Source: Paraburkholderia haematera (GTDB lineage: Bacteria > Pseudomonadota > Gammaproteobacteria > Burkholderiales > Burkholderiaceae). From it: a DNA stretch of 64,000 nucleotides. The DNA lies in contig NZ_CAJNBK010000015.1 in the NCBI RefSeq assembly GCF_905220975.1, positions 62,001-126,000 on the forward strand, in the 5' to 3' direction. Below are positions 1-8,936 of the stretch, piece after piece. Positions within the stretch are counted from its first letter, which is position 1. Every line of letters starts with the position of its first letter. A program made the position numbers and the translations under genes. The notes beneath the pieces were generated by a model, which was not told where the DNA came from, ran no database searches, and saw nothing but the letters and a program-made list of their open reading frames with translations.

Positions 1-1362
1 CTTGGCGTAACGGTCGAGCGCGGCGTCGAACTGACGATGTTCTCGCAGGGTTCCGCTAGCATGCAGGCGACGTTGCGTCGCGCGGACGGCCACACGGAGA
101 CGCTTCGCCCGTCGTACATGATCGCCGCCGATGGCGCGCATAGCACGATCCGTCACCGGCTCGGGTTGAGCTTTGTGGGCAATACCTTCGAGCAGACGTT
201 TCTGCTTGCCGACGTGCATGCCGAGACCGATTGGCCCGACGACGAATTCCATATCTTCGCTTCAGGCGAAGGTCTCGTTGCGCTGTTTCCGATGGGCCAT
301 GGCCGCCATCGTCTGATTGCGGATCATTCGGCCGAACCGGCCACCGTCTCTGCGCCGGCGACGCCCGCCGTGCTCGGTGAGCCGCCGCTCGATCAGGTTT
401 TGCCGCCGTCGCTGGCCGAATGCAAGGCGCTGATCGCCCGGCGTGTGCGGGAACGCGTCGACGTGTCGGAGCTGGCATGGTCGTCGCATTTTCATCTGAG
501 CAGCAGGATGGTCGAGCGACTGCGCGTCGGCCGCATTTTTCTGGCGGGCGATGCGGCTCACGTGCACAGCCCGGCCGGCGCGCAAGGGATGAACACGGGC
601 ATTCAGGAAGCGTTCAATCTCGGCTGGAAGCTCGCGCGCGTTTTGAAAGGCGCGGCGTCTGATCGCCTGCTCGATACGTACCATCACGAACGGCATCCCA
701 TCGAGCGCGACGTGCTGCGGCAAACCGGCTTCATCACGCAGATGGCCGAAGCCGATCATGGTCCGATGAAGCTACTGCGCGATCGCGTGATGCCGGTGCT
801 GGCCGCGCTCGGTCCGCTGCGCGATGCGGCGCGAATGACCATCAGCGAGTTGTCGATCCAGTATCGGCGCAGTCCGCTGACGCTCGAGCGCGTGCTCGAC
901 GGCGGTCCGCGTGCCGGCGAACGGGCGCCGGATGCGCTGGTGCATGTGGTGGATGGGCCGCTCGGGCGCGCGCCGGGTGTCGGCTGCATTTTCGATCTGC
1001 ACGATCCCGCGTTCTTCTCATTGTTCCTGCTAGCCCAGCCGCTGCCCGCTGACGAAACGCCGCTCGATCCTGCCGCCAAGCATGCGCCGGCGCCGGATCC
1101 GGAACTGGAGCGACTGGTTGCGGAAGTCGAGCGATTGTTGCCGGACGGGGTGCGCATCTGGCGCGTGACCGATACGAGCGGCGAGGGCGCTCCGGCGCTC
1201 TCTGAAGCGTATGGACGCACGCGGCCGTCGTTCTATCTGGTGCGGCCGGACGGCTACATCTGCGCGCGTGGGCGCACGGGTTCCGATCTGCACGGCTTGC
1301 TGCGGCATTGCGAAGCGTGGTTTACAGAGGGCGGCGTGATACCGGAGCAGGCGGCCCTGTGA
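1..1362 (+). CDS. FAD-dependent aromatic-ring monooxygenase (class A), 5'-truncated by window edge
   Basis: The reading frame is open from base 1 (LGVTVERGVEL...) and ends at TGA 1360-1362, so the true start and the N-terminal GxGxxG FAD-binding strand lie outside the window. The visible 453 residues contain the DG-type motif AADGAHSTIRHRLGL and the second FAD motif GDAAHVHSPAGAQGMNTGIQ, both diagnostic of PheA/TfdB/MhpA-type NAD(P)H-dependent hydroxylases. The C-terminal ~160 residues look like the thioredoxin-fold domain of phenol-hydroxylase relatives. The family inserts one oxygen atom into a phenolic or similar ring in the cytoplasm; the substrate cannot be read from this fragment. It converges on the fds operon with a 39-base gap and no obvious terminator. 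Confidence 0.88.
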   Translation, partial: LGVTVERGVELTMFSQGSASMQATLRRADGHTETLRPSYMIAADGAHSTIRHRLGLSFVGNTFEQTFLLADVHAETDWPDDEFHIFASGEGLVALFPMGHGRHRLIADHSAEPATVSAPATPAVLGEPPLDQVLPPSLAECKALIARRVRERVDVSELAWSSHFHLSSRMVERLRVGRIFLAGDAAHVHSPAGAQGMNTGIQEAFNLGWKLARVLKGAASDRLLDTYHHERHPIERDVLRQTGFITQMAEADHGPMKLLRDRVMPVLAALGPLRDAARMTISELSIQYRRSPLTLERVLDGGPRAGERAPDALVHVVDGPLGRAPGVGCIFDLHDPAFFSLFLLAQPLPADETPLDPAAKHAPAPDPELERLVAEVERLLPDGVRIWRVTDTSGEGAPALSEAYGRTRPSFYLVRPDGYICARGRTGSDLHGLLRHCEAWFTEGGVIPEQAAL

Positions 1363-1401
1363 CGGGGGCCGCCATGCGCTGGTTGAACGGCGGCGACTCG
1401 C

Positions 1402-1653
1402 CTATACCGTAGCGGGAGCGGCCGGCGTCAGCCCGTCACGATGCGTGACGAGCGCTTCCCTGACAATGGCCGACATCTCGATGCCGTTCGCATCCGGCTC
1501 ATCGAGCGCCGCCAGCAAGGCGCGTCGCATACGCGGCTCCCAGAAGCGGCGGATATGATCGGCGATGCCGGCGAGCGCTTCTTCGCGATCCGGCATCGAA
1601 TCGAAAAAATCGCCGATCCGGTTCGCCATGTCGATCAGATTCTGATTGTCCAT
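1402..1653 (-). CDS. fdsD: Formate dehydrogenase delta subunit FdsD
   Basis: Small protein (83 residues) matching the delta subunit of soluble NAD-dependent formate dehydrogenases (MDNQNLIDMANRIGDFF..., then a basic FWEPRMRRALL helix). It has no cofactor motif; in the family it is thought to help maturation or stability of the Mo enzyme. I start it at ATG 1653 because GAGG lies six bases upstream. A GTG at 1665 overlapping the fdsA stop (GTGA) would add four residues but has no such site. It is the last gene of the operon, nine bases after fdsA. In Cupriavidus necator fdsC lies between fdsA and fdsD; it is absent here. Confidence 0.88.
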   Translation of the reverse strand: MDNQNLIDMANRIGDFFDSMPDREEALAGIADHIRRFWEPRMRRALLAALDEPDANGIEMSAIVREALVTHRDGLTPAAPATV

Positions 1654-1661
1654 GGCTTGCC

Positions 1662-4640
1662 TCACTTACCCGACGTTGCGTTGGCCAACTCGCGCTGCTT
1701 CAGCAGATCGAGCTGCTCCGTGTTGAAGCGCGAATAATCCTGCTGCCATTGCGACGGCTGTTCGACCGGCATCACCTGCACCGCGGTCACCTTGTACTCG
1801 GGACAGTTGGTAGCCCAGTCCGAGCTATCGGTGGTGATCACGTTCGCACCCGATTCGGGGAAGTGGAACGTCGTGTAGACGACGCCCGGCTGCATCCGCT
1901 CGGTCACTTTCGCGCGCAACACGGTTTGTCCCGCGCGCGATTCGATGCCGACCCAGTCGCCGGTCTTGATGCCGCGCTCTTCCGCATCGTGCGGATGCAG
2001 TTCCAGCCGGTCTTCGTCATGCCAGCGCGAGTTTTCGGTACGGCGCGTTTGCGCGCCGACGTTGTACTGCGAGAGGATGCGGCCCGTGGTCAGCAGGAGC
2101 GGGAACTTGCGCGTGACCTTTTCAGGCGTTGCGATAAATTTCGTAATCACGAACTTGCCCTTGCCGCGCACGAAGGTGTCGATGTGCATGGTCGGCGTAC
2201 CGTCGGGCGCGCTCTCGTTGCACGGCCACTGGATACTGCCGAGTTCGTCGAGCTTCCTGTACGACACGCCGTGGAAAGTCGGCGTGAGACGTGCGATCTC
2301 GTCCATGATCTGCGACGGATGCGTGTAGTCCATTTCATAACCGAGCGCGCGAGAGAGCAGCACGGTGACTTCCCAGTCGGCGTAACCCGGCACCGGTGGC
2401 ATCACTTTACGCACGCGCGAGATACGGCGCTCCGCGTTCGTGAAGGTGCCGTCCTTTTCGAGGAACGACGAACCCGGCAGCAGCACGTGCGCGTACTTCG
2501 CGGTCTCGTTGAGGAAAATGTCCTGCACGACGATGCATTCCATCGACGACAGTGCCGCCGACACGTGATGCGTGTTCGGATCGGACTGCACGATATCTTC
2601 GCCCTGGCAGTACAGACCCTTGAAGGTGCCGTGCACGGCGGCATCGAACATGTTCGGAATGCGCAGTCCTGGTTCGGGCTGCAGCGTGACGTTCCATGCT
2701 TCTTCGAACAGCGCGCGCGTGATCGAATCGCTAATGTGGCGATAGCCCGGCAGCTCGTGCGGGAATGAGCCCATGTCGCACGAACCCTGTACGTTGTTCT
2801 GACCGCGCAGCGGGTTCACGCCGACACCTTCGCGGCCGATATTGCCGGTTACCATCGCCAGATTCGCGATGCCCATCACCATCGTCGAGCCTTGCGCGTG
2901 TTCGGTGACGCCAAGACCGTAATAGATCGCGGCGTTGCCGCCGGTAGCGTAGATGCGGGCCGCTTCGCGCAGGGATGCGGCGGGCACGCCGGTCAGCTCT
3001 TCGGTTGCTTCCGGCGCGTTCTCGGGCAGGGCGACGAAGGCACGCCATTGCTCGAACGCGCGCGTTTCGCAGCGCTCGGCGATGAACGCTTCGTTCAGCA
3101 GCCCTTCGGTCACGATCACATGCGCGAGGGCATTGACCACCGCGACGTTGGTGCCCGGACGCAATTGCAAATGATGCGACGCCTTCACGTGCGGCGTATC
3201 GACGATATCGATGCGCCGCGGATCGACGACGATCAGCTTCGCGCCTTCACGGATGCGGCGCTTCATGCGCGAGCCGAACACCGGGTGCCCGTCAGTCGGA
3301 TTCGCGCCGATCACCATGATCACGTCGGCTTTGTCGACCGAGGCGAAGGTCTGCGTGCCGGCGGATTCGCCGAGCGTGGTCTTCAGGCCGTAGCCCGTCG
3401 GCGAGTGGCAGACGCGCGCACAGGTGTCGACGTTGTTATTGCCGAACGCGGCGCGCACGAGCTTCTGGACGAGATAGGTTTCTTCGTTCGTGCAACGCGA
3501 AGACGTAATACCGCCGATCGAATCGCGGCCATGCTTCGCCTGAATCCGGCGGAACTCCGATGCCGCGTAGCTGAGCGCTTCTTCCCAACTGACTTCACGC
3601 CACGGATCGGTGATCTTCGCGCGGATCATCGGCTTGGTGATGCGGTCCTTGTGCGTCGCGTAGCCCCAGGCGAAGCGGCCCTTCACGCACGCGTGCCCTT
3701 CATTGGCCTGGCCGTTCTTGTGCGGCACCATCCGCACGACTTCGTTGCCCTTCATCTCGGCCTTGAACGAGCAACCCACGCCGCAATACGCGCATGTGGT
3801 GACGACCGAATGCTCGGCCTGGCCCAGCATGATGACGGTCTTTTCCTGCAAGGTCGCGGTCGGGCACGCAGCAACGCATGCGCCGCACGACACGCATTCC
3901 GATTCCATGAACGGCTGGTTTTCGCTGGCCGCGACGCGCGATTCGAAGCCGCGTCCGGCAATGGTCAGCGCGAACGTCCCCTGGGTTTCCTCGCACGCGC
4001 GCACGCAGCGATTGCAGACGATGCATTTCGACGGGTCGTACGTGAAGTACGGATTCGATTCGTCCTTTTTGTCCTTCAGGTGATTCGCGCCGTCGAAGCC
4101 GTAACGCACTTCGCGCAAACCGGTGACGCCGGCCATGTCCTGCAATTCGCAATCGCCGTTGGCGGGGCAGGTCAGACAATCGAGCGGGTGATCGGAGATA
4201 TACAGCTCCATCACGTTACGGCGCAGCGATTGCAGGCGATCAGTTTGCGTGCGAACCTTCATGCCGGCTTCGACGGGCGTCGTGCACGAAGCAGGGTAAC
4301 CGCGCTTGCCTTCGATCTCGACCAGACATAGACGGCATGAACCGAACGGTTCGAGCGAATCGGTCGCGCAGAGCTTCGGCACGTTGACGCCGGCTTCGAC
4401 GGCGGCGCGCATCACGGACGTGCCGGCCGGAACCGTCACGGCCTGGCCGTCGATTTCCAGTGTGACGTCGACGTCGGCATGGCGTGCCGGCGTGCCGTAG
4501 TCGGTGTCGTCAAAGAACGAACGGGGCGCGTGTTGTTGTGCAATTGCTTGCGATTTGCACGCGCAGTTGCCGGAGCCGCAGCCGCCCCCCAAAGAGACTT
4601 CCTTCGGGGCGCCGGCAGGGGAGTTGAGCACATCGGACAT
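1662..4640 (-). CDS. fdsA: NAD-dependent formate dehydrogenase alpha subunit FdsA (Mo-bisMGD catalytic subunit)
   Basis: This is the catalytic subunit (992 residues) that oxidises formate to CO2 at a molybdenum bis-MGD centre and passes electrons along Fe-S clusters to FdsB. Visible in order: a Cys-rich N-terminus (C21, C26, C28); a 2Fe-2S ferredoxin domain (C91, C102, C105, C119); a NuoG-type His/Cys cluster (H151, C155, C158, C164); two 4Fe-4S sets (C206/209/212/216 and C249/252/255/259); another 4Fe-4S site (CAYCGVGC near 283-290); then the molybdopterin oxidoreductase domain. The Mo ligand is the cysteine region CARVCHSPTG, where some relatives carry selenocysteine, and the frame has no internal TGA. 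The C-terminal molybdopterin dinucleotide-binding domain is complete. The start at 4640 lies 14 bases after fdsB. Confidence 0.97.
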   Translation of the reverse strand: MSDVLNSPAGAPKEVSLGGGCGSGNCACKSQAIAQQHAPRSFFDDTDYGTPARHADVDVTLEIDGQAVTVPAGTSVMRAAVEAGVNVPKLCATDSLEPFGSCRLCLVEIEGKRGYPASCTTPVEAGMKVRTQTDRLQSLRRNVMELYISDHPLDCLTCPANGDCELQDMAGVTGLREVRYGFDGANHLKDKKDESNPYFTYDPSKCIVCNRCVRACEETQGTFALTIAGRGFESRVAASENQPFMESECVSCGACVAACPTATLQEKTVIMLGQAEHSVVTTCAYCGVGCSFKAEMKGNEVVRMVPHKNGQANEGHACVKGRFAWGYATHKDRITKPMIRAKITDPWREVSWEEALSYAASEFRRIQAKHGRDSIGGITSSRCTNEETYLVQKLVRAAFGNNNVDTCARVCHSPTGYGLKTTLGESAGTQTFASVDKADVIMVIGANPTDGHPVFGSRMKRRIREGAKLIVVDPRRIDIVDTPHVKASHHLQLRPGTNVAVVNALAHVIVTEGLLNEAFIAERCETRAFEQWRAFVALPENAPEATEELTGVPAASLREAARIYATGGNAAIYYGLGVTEHAQGSTMVMGIANLAMVTGNIGREGVGVNPLRGQNNVQGSCDMGSFPHELPGYRHISDSITRALFEEAWNVTLQPEPGLRIPNMFDAAVHGTFKGLYCQGEDIVQSDPNTHHVSAALSSMECIVVQDIFLNETAKYAHVLLPGSSFLEKDGTFTNAERRISRVRKVMPPVPGYADWEVTVLLSRALGYEMDYTHPSQIMDEIARLTPTFHGVSYRKLDELGSIQWPCNESAPDGTPTMHIDTFVRGKGKFVITKFIATPEKVTRKFPLLLTTGRILSQYNVGAQTRRTENSRWHDEDRLELHPHDAEERGIKTGDWVGIESRAGQTVLRAKVTERMQPGVVYTTFHFPESGANVITTDSSDWATNCPEYKVTAVQVMPVEQPSQWQQDYSRFNTEQLDLLKQRELANATSGK

Positions 4641-4654
4641 GTGAGGCTCCTGGG

Positions 4655-6226
4655 TCAGGCCGCAGCCGCTTTGGGCGCGTGGTGGTGCACGTTATCGAGA
4701 CCGAAGTCTTCGGGAAAATGGTCGAGCGCGGACAGTACCGGGTACGGCGTCATGCCGCCCATCGCGCAGAGCGAACCGGACACCATCGTGTCGCATAGAT
4801 CGCGCAGCAACTGCACTTGTCGCGTGGACGTATCGCCATTGCGGATCCGTCCGATCACTTCGACGCCGCGCGTCGAGCCGATCCGGCACGGCGTGCATTT
4901 GCCGCACGATTCGAGCGCGCAGAAGTGCATCGCGTATTGCGCGAGTTCGGCGAGGTTCGACGTGTCGTCGTGCACGACAATGCCACCGTGTCCGACCACC
5001 GCGCCGACGGCTGCGTACGCTTCGTAGTCCATGGGGATGTCCCACTGGCTTTCCGGCAGATAGGTGCCGAGCGGGCCGCCGACTTGCACCGCGCGCGCCG
5101 GGCGCCCGCTTGCCGTACCGCCGCCGTAGTCGAATAGCAGTTCGCGCAACGTGACGCCGAACGCGAGCTCGACCAGACCGCCTTGCTTCACATTGCCGGC
5201 GATCTGGAACGGCAGCGTGCCGCGCGAGCGGCCCATGCCGAAGTCTTTATAGAACGCAGCACCGCGCGCGAAGATGATCGGCACCGTCGCGAGCGTGATG
5301 ACGTTGTTGATTACGGTCGGCTGGCCGTACAGGCCGACTAGCGCCGGCACTGGCGGTTTGGCCCGCACGATGCCGCGTTTGCCTTCGAGCGATTCGAGCA
5401 GGGCGGTTTCCTCGCCGCAGACGTAAGCGCCCGCGCCTTTCGCGACAAACAGGTCGAAGCGATGCGCCGCCGAGCCGAGCACGCTATCGCCGAGCCAACC
5501 GGCGGCGCGCGCGCGGGCGATCGCGGCTTCGAGCGTCGCGATCGAGTGCGGGTATTCGCTGCGCACGTAGATATAGCCGACCGTCGCGCCGGTCACGACG
5601 CCCGCGATAATCATCCCTTCGATCAGCACGTACGGGTCGCTTTCCATCACCAGGCGGTCGGAGAAGGTGCCGGAGTCGCCTTCGTCCGCATTGCAGACGA
5701 TGTATTTCTGCGCCGCTTTGGCGCCGCGCACCGTGCGCCATTTGATGCCGGCGGGGAAGGCTGCGCCGCCGCGGCCGCGCAGGCCGGATTCGATCAATGC
5801 TTCACAGGCGGCGTCGCCGTCGGTTTTCAAGGCTTGCTTGAGACCTTCGAGCCCGCCATGGGCAACGTAATCGTCGATGGAAAGCGGATCGGTAATGCCG
5901 ATGCGCGCGAAGGTCAGGCGCTGCTGTTTCTTCAGATACGGTATGTCATCGACCACACCGACACGGCGGGCATGCTCGCCACCTTCGATGAAACCGGCGT
6001 CGAATAGCGCTGCAACGTCGCTCTCTTCGACGTTCGCATAGCCGACGCGGCCTTCAGCCGTCGCAACTTCGACGAGCGGTTCGAGCCACAGCAAACCGCG
6101 CGAACCGTTGCGAACCAGTTCGATTTCAACACCGCGGCGTGCGGCTTCAGCTTCGATCGTCTGAGCGAGGGCGTCGGCGCCGAGTGCAAGCGCCGACGAA
6201 TCGCAGGGAACGTAAATGCGCGTCAT
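4655..6226 (-). CDS. fdsB: NAD-dependent formate dehydrogenase beta subunit FdsB (NADH/FMN subunit)
   Basis: Diaphorase subunit (523 residues) related to NuoF. It carries FMN, a 4Fe-4S cluster and the NAD-binding site, and reduces NAD+ with electrons from FdsA. Motifs: GRGGAAFPAGIKW and NADEGDSGTFSDRL for FMN/NAD binding, and ESCGKCTPCRIG for the 4Fe-4S cluster. The N-terminal ~120 residues form a thioredoxin-like extension without an obvious cluster. I place the start at ATG 6226 because GGAGG sits eight bases upstream and the protein then begins MTRIYVP; a longer in-frame extension to 6337 runs inside fdsG and has no family match. The ATG overlaps the fdsG stop (ATGA), so translation is probably coupled. 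Confidence 0.96.
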   Translation of the reverse strand: MTRIYVPCDSSALALGADALAQTIEAEAARRGVEIELVRNGSRGLLWLEPLVEVATAEGRVGYANVEESDVAALFDAGFIEGGEHARRVGVVDDIPYLKKQQRLTFARIGITDPLSIDDYVAHGGLEGLKQALKTDGDAACEALIESGLRGRGGAAFPAGIKWRTVRGAKAAQKYIVCNADEGDSGTFSDRLVMESDPYVLIEGMIIAGVVTGATVGYIYVRSEYPHSIATLEAAIARARAAGWLGDSVLGSAAHRFDLFVAKGAGAYVCGEETALLESLEGKRGIVRAKPPVPALVGLYGQPTVINNVITLATVPIIFARGAAFYKDFGMGRSRGTLPFQIAGNVKQGGLVELAFGVTLRELLFDYGGGTASGRPARAVQVGGPLGTYLPESQWDIPMDYEAYAAVGAVVGHGGIVVHDDTSNLAELAQYAMHFCALESCGKCTPCRIGSTRGVEVIGRIRNGDTSTRQVQLLRDLCDTMVSGSLCAMGGMTPYPVLSALDHFPEDFGLDNVHHHAPKAAAA

Positions 6227-6708
6227 GCCGTTTCCTCCACACGCGTGTTGGCAGCGGCAAAGAGCGCGTCGAACTTTTTCGGCGTCACTTTCGCGTGCAG
6301 CGTGCCGTTGAGCATCAGCGCCGGCGACAGCGCGCATTGGCCGAGGCAGTAGACCGATTCCAGCTCGACCGTCGCTCCATGCCGATGCTCTGCATCAAAA
6401 CGGCAACCGGTGTGTGCTTCGATATGCTGCGCGAGCGCCTCGGTGCCCATGCTGCGGCATGCTTCGGCGCGGCACAGTTGCACGGTGACAGGGGCCGCGG
6501 GCTGCGTGCGGAAGTGGTGGTAGTAGGTGATGACGCCGTGCACTTCCGCGCGCGACAGGTTCATGACGCGCGCGAGAGGCGCAACCGTGTCGGGCGGCAC
6601 GTAGCCGAGCGCGTCCTGAATGGCGTGCAGTACGGCGAGCAGCGACATGCCCGGCTGTGCGTGACGCTGCACCAACTGGTCAGGCGCGATGGCGATGGAA
6701 TCGTCCAA
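6223..6708 (-). CDS. fdsG: NAD-dependent formate dehydrogenase gamma subunit FdsG
   Basis: First gene of the operon (161 residues), related to NuoE. It has an N-terminal helical part and a thioredoxin-like fold with a 2Fe-2S cluster bound by VQLCRAEACRSMG and SVYCLGQCALSP. It forms the diaphorase module with FdsB. The start at 6708 follows GGAGGAGCC on the coding strand. The gene diverges from the regulator at 6843, and the 134-base gap must contain both promoters. This soluble enzyme supplies NADH from formate, for example during growth on oxalate, methanol or C1 by-products. Confidence 0.95.
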   Translation of the reverse strand: MDDSIAIAPDQLVQRHAQPGMSLLAVLHAIQDALGYVPPDTVAPLARVMNLSRAEVHGVITYYHHFRTQPAAPVTVQLCRAEACRSMGTEALAQHIEAHTGCRFDAEHRHGATVELESVYCLGQCALSPALMLNGTLHAKVTPKKFDALFAAANTRVEETA

Positions 6709-6842
6709 GTGGGGGCTCCTCCAAAGTCATATATGCACTTGTCATTCATAATGTGTGCACTTATGCTTTGTTTATTCGATATGGGATAGCGGAACAATAG
6801 GCGGGTGATACGCCTCGTGCAATAGGAATCGGTTGAACATAT
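6709..6842. promoter_or_regulatory. Divergent fdsG / regulator promoter region with phased direct repeats
   Basis: AT-rich 134-base gap between divergent genes. TGCACTT occurs twice on the plus strand, at 6734-6740 and 6756-6762, exactly 22 bases apart (about two helical turns). CATATATG occurs at 6728-6735 and again at 6838-6845 across the regulator start. These are plausible regulator-binding sites. I see no E. coli-type ModE box and no clear sigma-70 pair. Confidence 0.45.
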
Positions 6843-7922
6843 ATGATCAGAGTCGAGTGCCAGGCGCAGCTGGTTGTCAAAGGCCCGGATGGCCGCGAGG
6901 CAAGCCTGTCGGACGTGGTGCCGCTGCTCGCGCTGGTGGACGAATCCGGCAGCATCGCGCAGGCGGCGACGCTTAAGGGTTTGTCCTACCGTCATGCGTG
7001 GGGTTTGTTGCGCAGCATCGAGGAGCGGTTGGGTGGTCCGCTGATCGCGAAGGAGCGTGGGCGCGGCTCGGTGCTCTCCGAACTCGGGCAGGCCGTGTTG
7101 CGCGCGCAGCGTCTGTGCGGCGAGCGGCTCGACGGCAACATGCAGGCGCTTGCAAGCGAAGTCGCCAGCGACCTGAACCGCTGGCTCGCGCCACCTGCCG
7201 ACGACGTGCGGATCTACGCGTCGCACGGTTACGCTGTGGCGGCGTTGGTGACGGCGCTGGTCGCGAACGAACTGCCGGTCGATATCAAATACCGCGACAG
7301 CGCGGACGCGGTGAGCGCGCTCGCCCGTGGCGAATGCGATCTGGCCGGTTTCCACTTGCCGCTGGGCGAGTTTCGCGCGGCGTGCGCCGATACTTATCGG
7401 CGCTGGCTCGATCCGCAGCGCCACGTGCTCGTGCATCTGACGAAGCGCAAGCAGGGCCTCTTTCTCGGCAAGGGCAATCCAAAGGGAATCGGCGGTCTGA
7501 GCGACCTCGCGCGCGACGACATTCGCTTCGTCAATCGTCAGCCCGGTTCCGGCACACGCATGCTGCTGGATCTCGCGCTACGAAAAGTCGGCGTCGATCC
7601 GGACCGGGTCAACGGTTATGCGTCGGCGGAACTCACGCATTCGGCGATCGCGGCATTCGTGGCAAGCGGCATGGCGGATGTGGGTTTCGGCGTGGAGCCG
7701 GCGGCGCATCACTTCGGGCTCGACTTCATTCCGATCGTCGACGAAGACTATTACTTCGCCTGCGACCGCGCCCGGCTTGAGCGCACGCCGCTTGCAACGG
7801 TGCTCGGTTTGCTGCGCGGCGCCGCGTTTCGGCATAGCGTCGATCAGCTCGAAGGTTACGATCCGCATGACTGCGGCAAACTGCTCGATCTCGATACGGG
7901 GCTTGGCCCAACTACGGTGTAA
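6843..7922 (+). CDS. Transcriptional regulator: ModE/LysR-type winged helix fused to a periplasmic-binding-protein-like domain
   Basis: 359 residues. Residues ~1-90 form a ModE-type winged helix (ALVDESGSIAQAATLKGLSY and RLGGPLIAKERGRGS). Residues ~120-330 form a PBP-like ligand-sensing domain of the type that follows ModE-like or excisionase-like DNA-binding domains in molybdate and aromatic regulators; YRDSADAVSALARGECDLAG and the RQPGSGTRMLLD signature are visible. It has no signal peptide, so it is cytoplasmic. Divergence from fdsGBAD suggests it controls formate dehydrogenase in response to formate, molybdate or molybdopterin; that is inference. It occupies the place of FdsR in other beta-proteobacteria, but I could not show orthology, so no symbol is given. 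Confidence 0.85.
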   Translation: MIRVECQAQLVVKGPDGREASLSDVVPLLALVDESGSIAQAATLKGLSYRHAWGLLRSIEERLGGPLIAKERGRGSVLSELGQAVLRAQRLCGERLDGNMQALASEVASDLNRWLAPPADDVRIYASHGYAVAALVTALVANELPVDIKYRDSADAVSALARGECDLAGFHLPLGEFRAACADTYRRWLDPQRHVLVHLTKRKQGLFLGKGNPKGIGGLSDLARDDIRFVNRQPGSGTRMLLDLALRKVGVDPDRVNGYASAELTHSAIAAFVASGMADVGFGVEPAAHHFGLDFIPIVDEDYYFACDRARLERTPLATVLGLLRGAAFRHSVDQLEGYDPHDCGKLLDLDTGLGPTTV

Positions 7923-8031
7923 GCGACTGTAAACAAAATGGTGCTGCCGCCACTGCATGGGGCGTTTGTTTGGGATAATCTCTAACCTTCCGCTTACGCC
8001 TTAACCGCGCGCTGTGCCGCGCTGAATCGAT

Positions 8032-8298
8032 ATGAAAGCTCTTCTTCACGCTTGTGCTGCGGCAGCAACGGCTGGCGTGCTTCTCGCCACCGTTTCGGTT
8101 GCCTACGCACAGAATTCGCCGGGTGTGCCGGGCGGTATCCTGCAAGATCAATTCCGTCTTGCCGAACATCCGCAGATGCCGTTTGCGGCGTCTGCGCCGT
8201 CGGACAAATACCAGTCCAACAAAAAGTCAGCCATGCGCAAGCGCGGCGACAATGGTGACCCGAACGGGTGTAATTTGCAGTGTCCTAAAGACGAATAA
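8032..8298 (+). CDS. Small exported protein of unknown function
   Basis: 88 residues. The N-terminus is a clear Sec signal peptide (hydrophobic core AAAATAGVLLATVSV, cleavage after AYA near residue 26). The mature part is ~62 residues, polar, Pro/Gly-rich at first, then strongly basic (NKKSAMRKRGDN), ending with two cysteines (CNLQC) and KDE. The cysteine spacing could bind a metal or form a disulfide. I recognise no family. GATAAT at 7974-7979 could be its -10 element, and a strong terminator follows at 8345-8369, so it is probably monocistronic. Confidence 0.75.
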   Translation: MKALLHACAAAATAGVLLATVSVAYAQNSPGVPGGILQDQFRLAEHPQMPFAASAPSDKYQSNKKSAMRKRGDNGDPNGCNLQCPKDE

Positions 8299-8344
8299 GC
8301 GCGCGAGCCGGCGCGGCCGGGTTCCGCTTTAGTGTTTGTTTGAG

Positions 8345-8369
8345 ACGCCGGCATGCTGCCGGCGTTTTT
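8345..8369 (+). terminator. Intrinsic terminator after the small exported protein
   Basis: Perfect 9-bp stem ACGCCGGCA / TGCCGGCGT with a 3-base loop, followed by five T. Confidence 0.85.
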
Positions 8370-8438
8370 CGTTGGGTGTCTTCGTCGGTGCCTTATATCG
8401 AGCCATTCGGCTCTGGCCCGTCTTTCAACAACTATTGG

Positions 8439-8807
8439 TTATGGCTTCGCCGTGTGCCACATGTCCTTGAAGCCGTCCCCCTTCATTTCTCCTGCCTGCT
8501 TGTCCGCCGCGTAGCGATACAACGGGTGACCCTTGTATGCCCATTGCTGTTTGCCGTCGGCGGAAGGGATCAGCGTCCAGTCGCCTGACGGCTTGTCCGA
8601 CGGTCCCGCTACGGCTGCCGGCCAGTAGCTCGTGCAGCCACCAGTGCAGGCACTCACGCCTGGCGTGGTGTCTTTGTCAAAGGTATAGAGCGACATGCCG
8701 TCGGCGGTGACGAAGCGGCCGTCGACAATTTTTGGGGCTTCGGCGAAAGCGGTCTGTTGCAAGGCGAGGAGAGTCAGCGTGGAGAGGCAGAGGAGAGTCT
8801 TGCGCAT
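8439..8807 (-). CDS. Exported COG4315-type protein with the YxFxxD repeat
   Basis: 122 residues with a Sec signal peptide (MRKTLLCLSTLTLLALQQTAFA, cleavage after residue ~22). The motif LYTFDKD is the Yx(F/W/Y)xxD signature of COG4315 proteins, and a second copy is approximated by LYRYAADK. Two cysteines (ACTGGC) follow the first motif. Its length and layout match the family, whose function is unknown; members are periplasmic or surface-exposed. I start at ATG 8807, with AGGAGCC upstream, because the signal peptide begins there; the open frame continues upstream without similarity. No lipobox cysteine follows the signal, so it should be soluble. Confidence 0.85.
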   Translation of the reverse strand: MRKTLLCLSTLTLLALQQTAFAEAPKIVDGRFVTADGMSLYTFDKDTTPGVSACTGGCTSYWPAAVAGPSDKPSGDWTLIPSADGKQQWAYKGHPLYRYAADKQAGEMKGDGFKDMWHTAKP

Positions 8808-8936
8808 GATGGTGGCTCCTGATTTTGATGTTGGTCTCGCGCGGAACGCGGCGTGCGGGCGCGCGTGGGGAATGAACGATTGAAGGGGTTCGTTTATTCC
8901 TTTCGCTTCGCGCGGCTGCGATACCCGCGAGCAAAG

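Noticed and set aside
1662..4640. Possible selenocysteine formate dehydrogenase
   Set aside because: The frame has no internal TGA; the active-site position carries Cys (CARVCHS).
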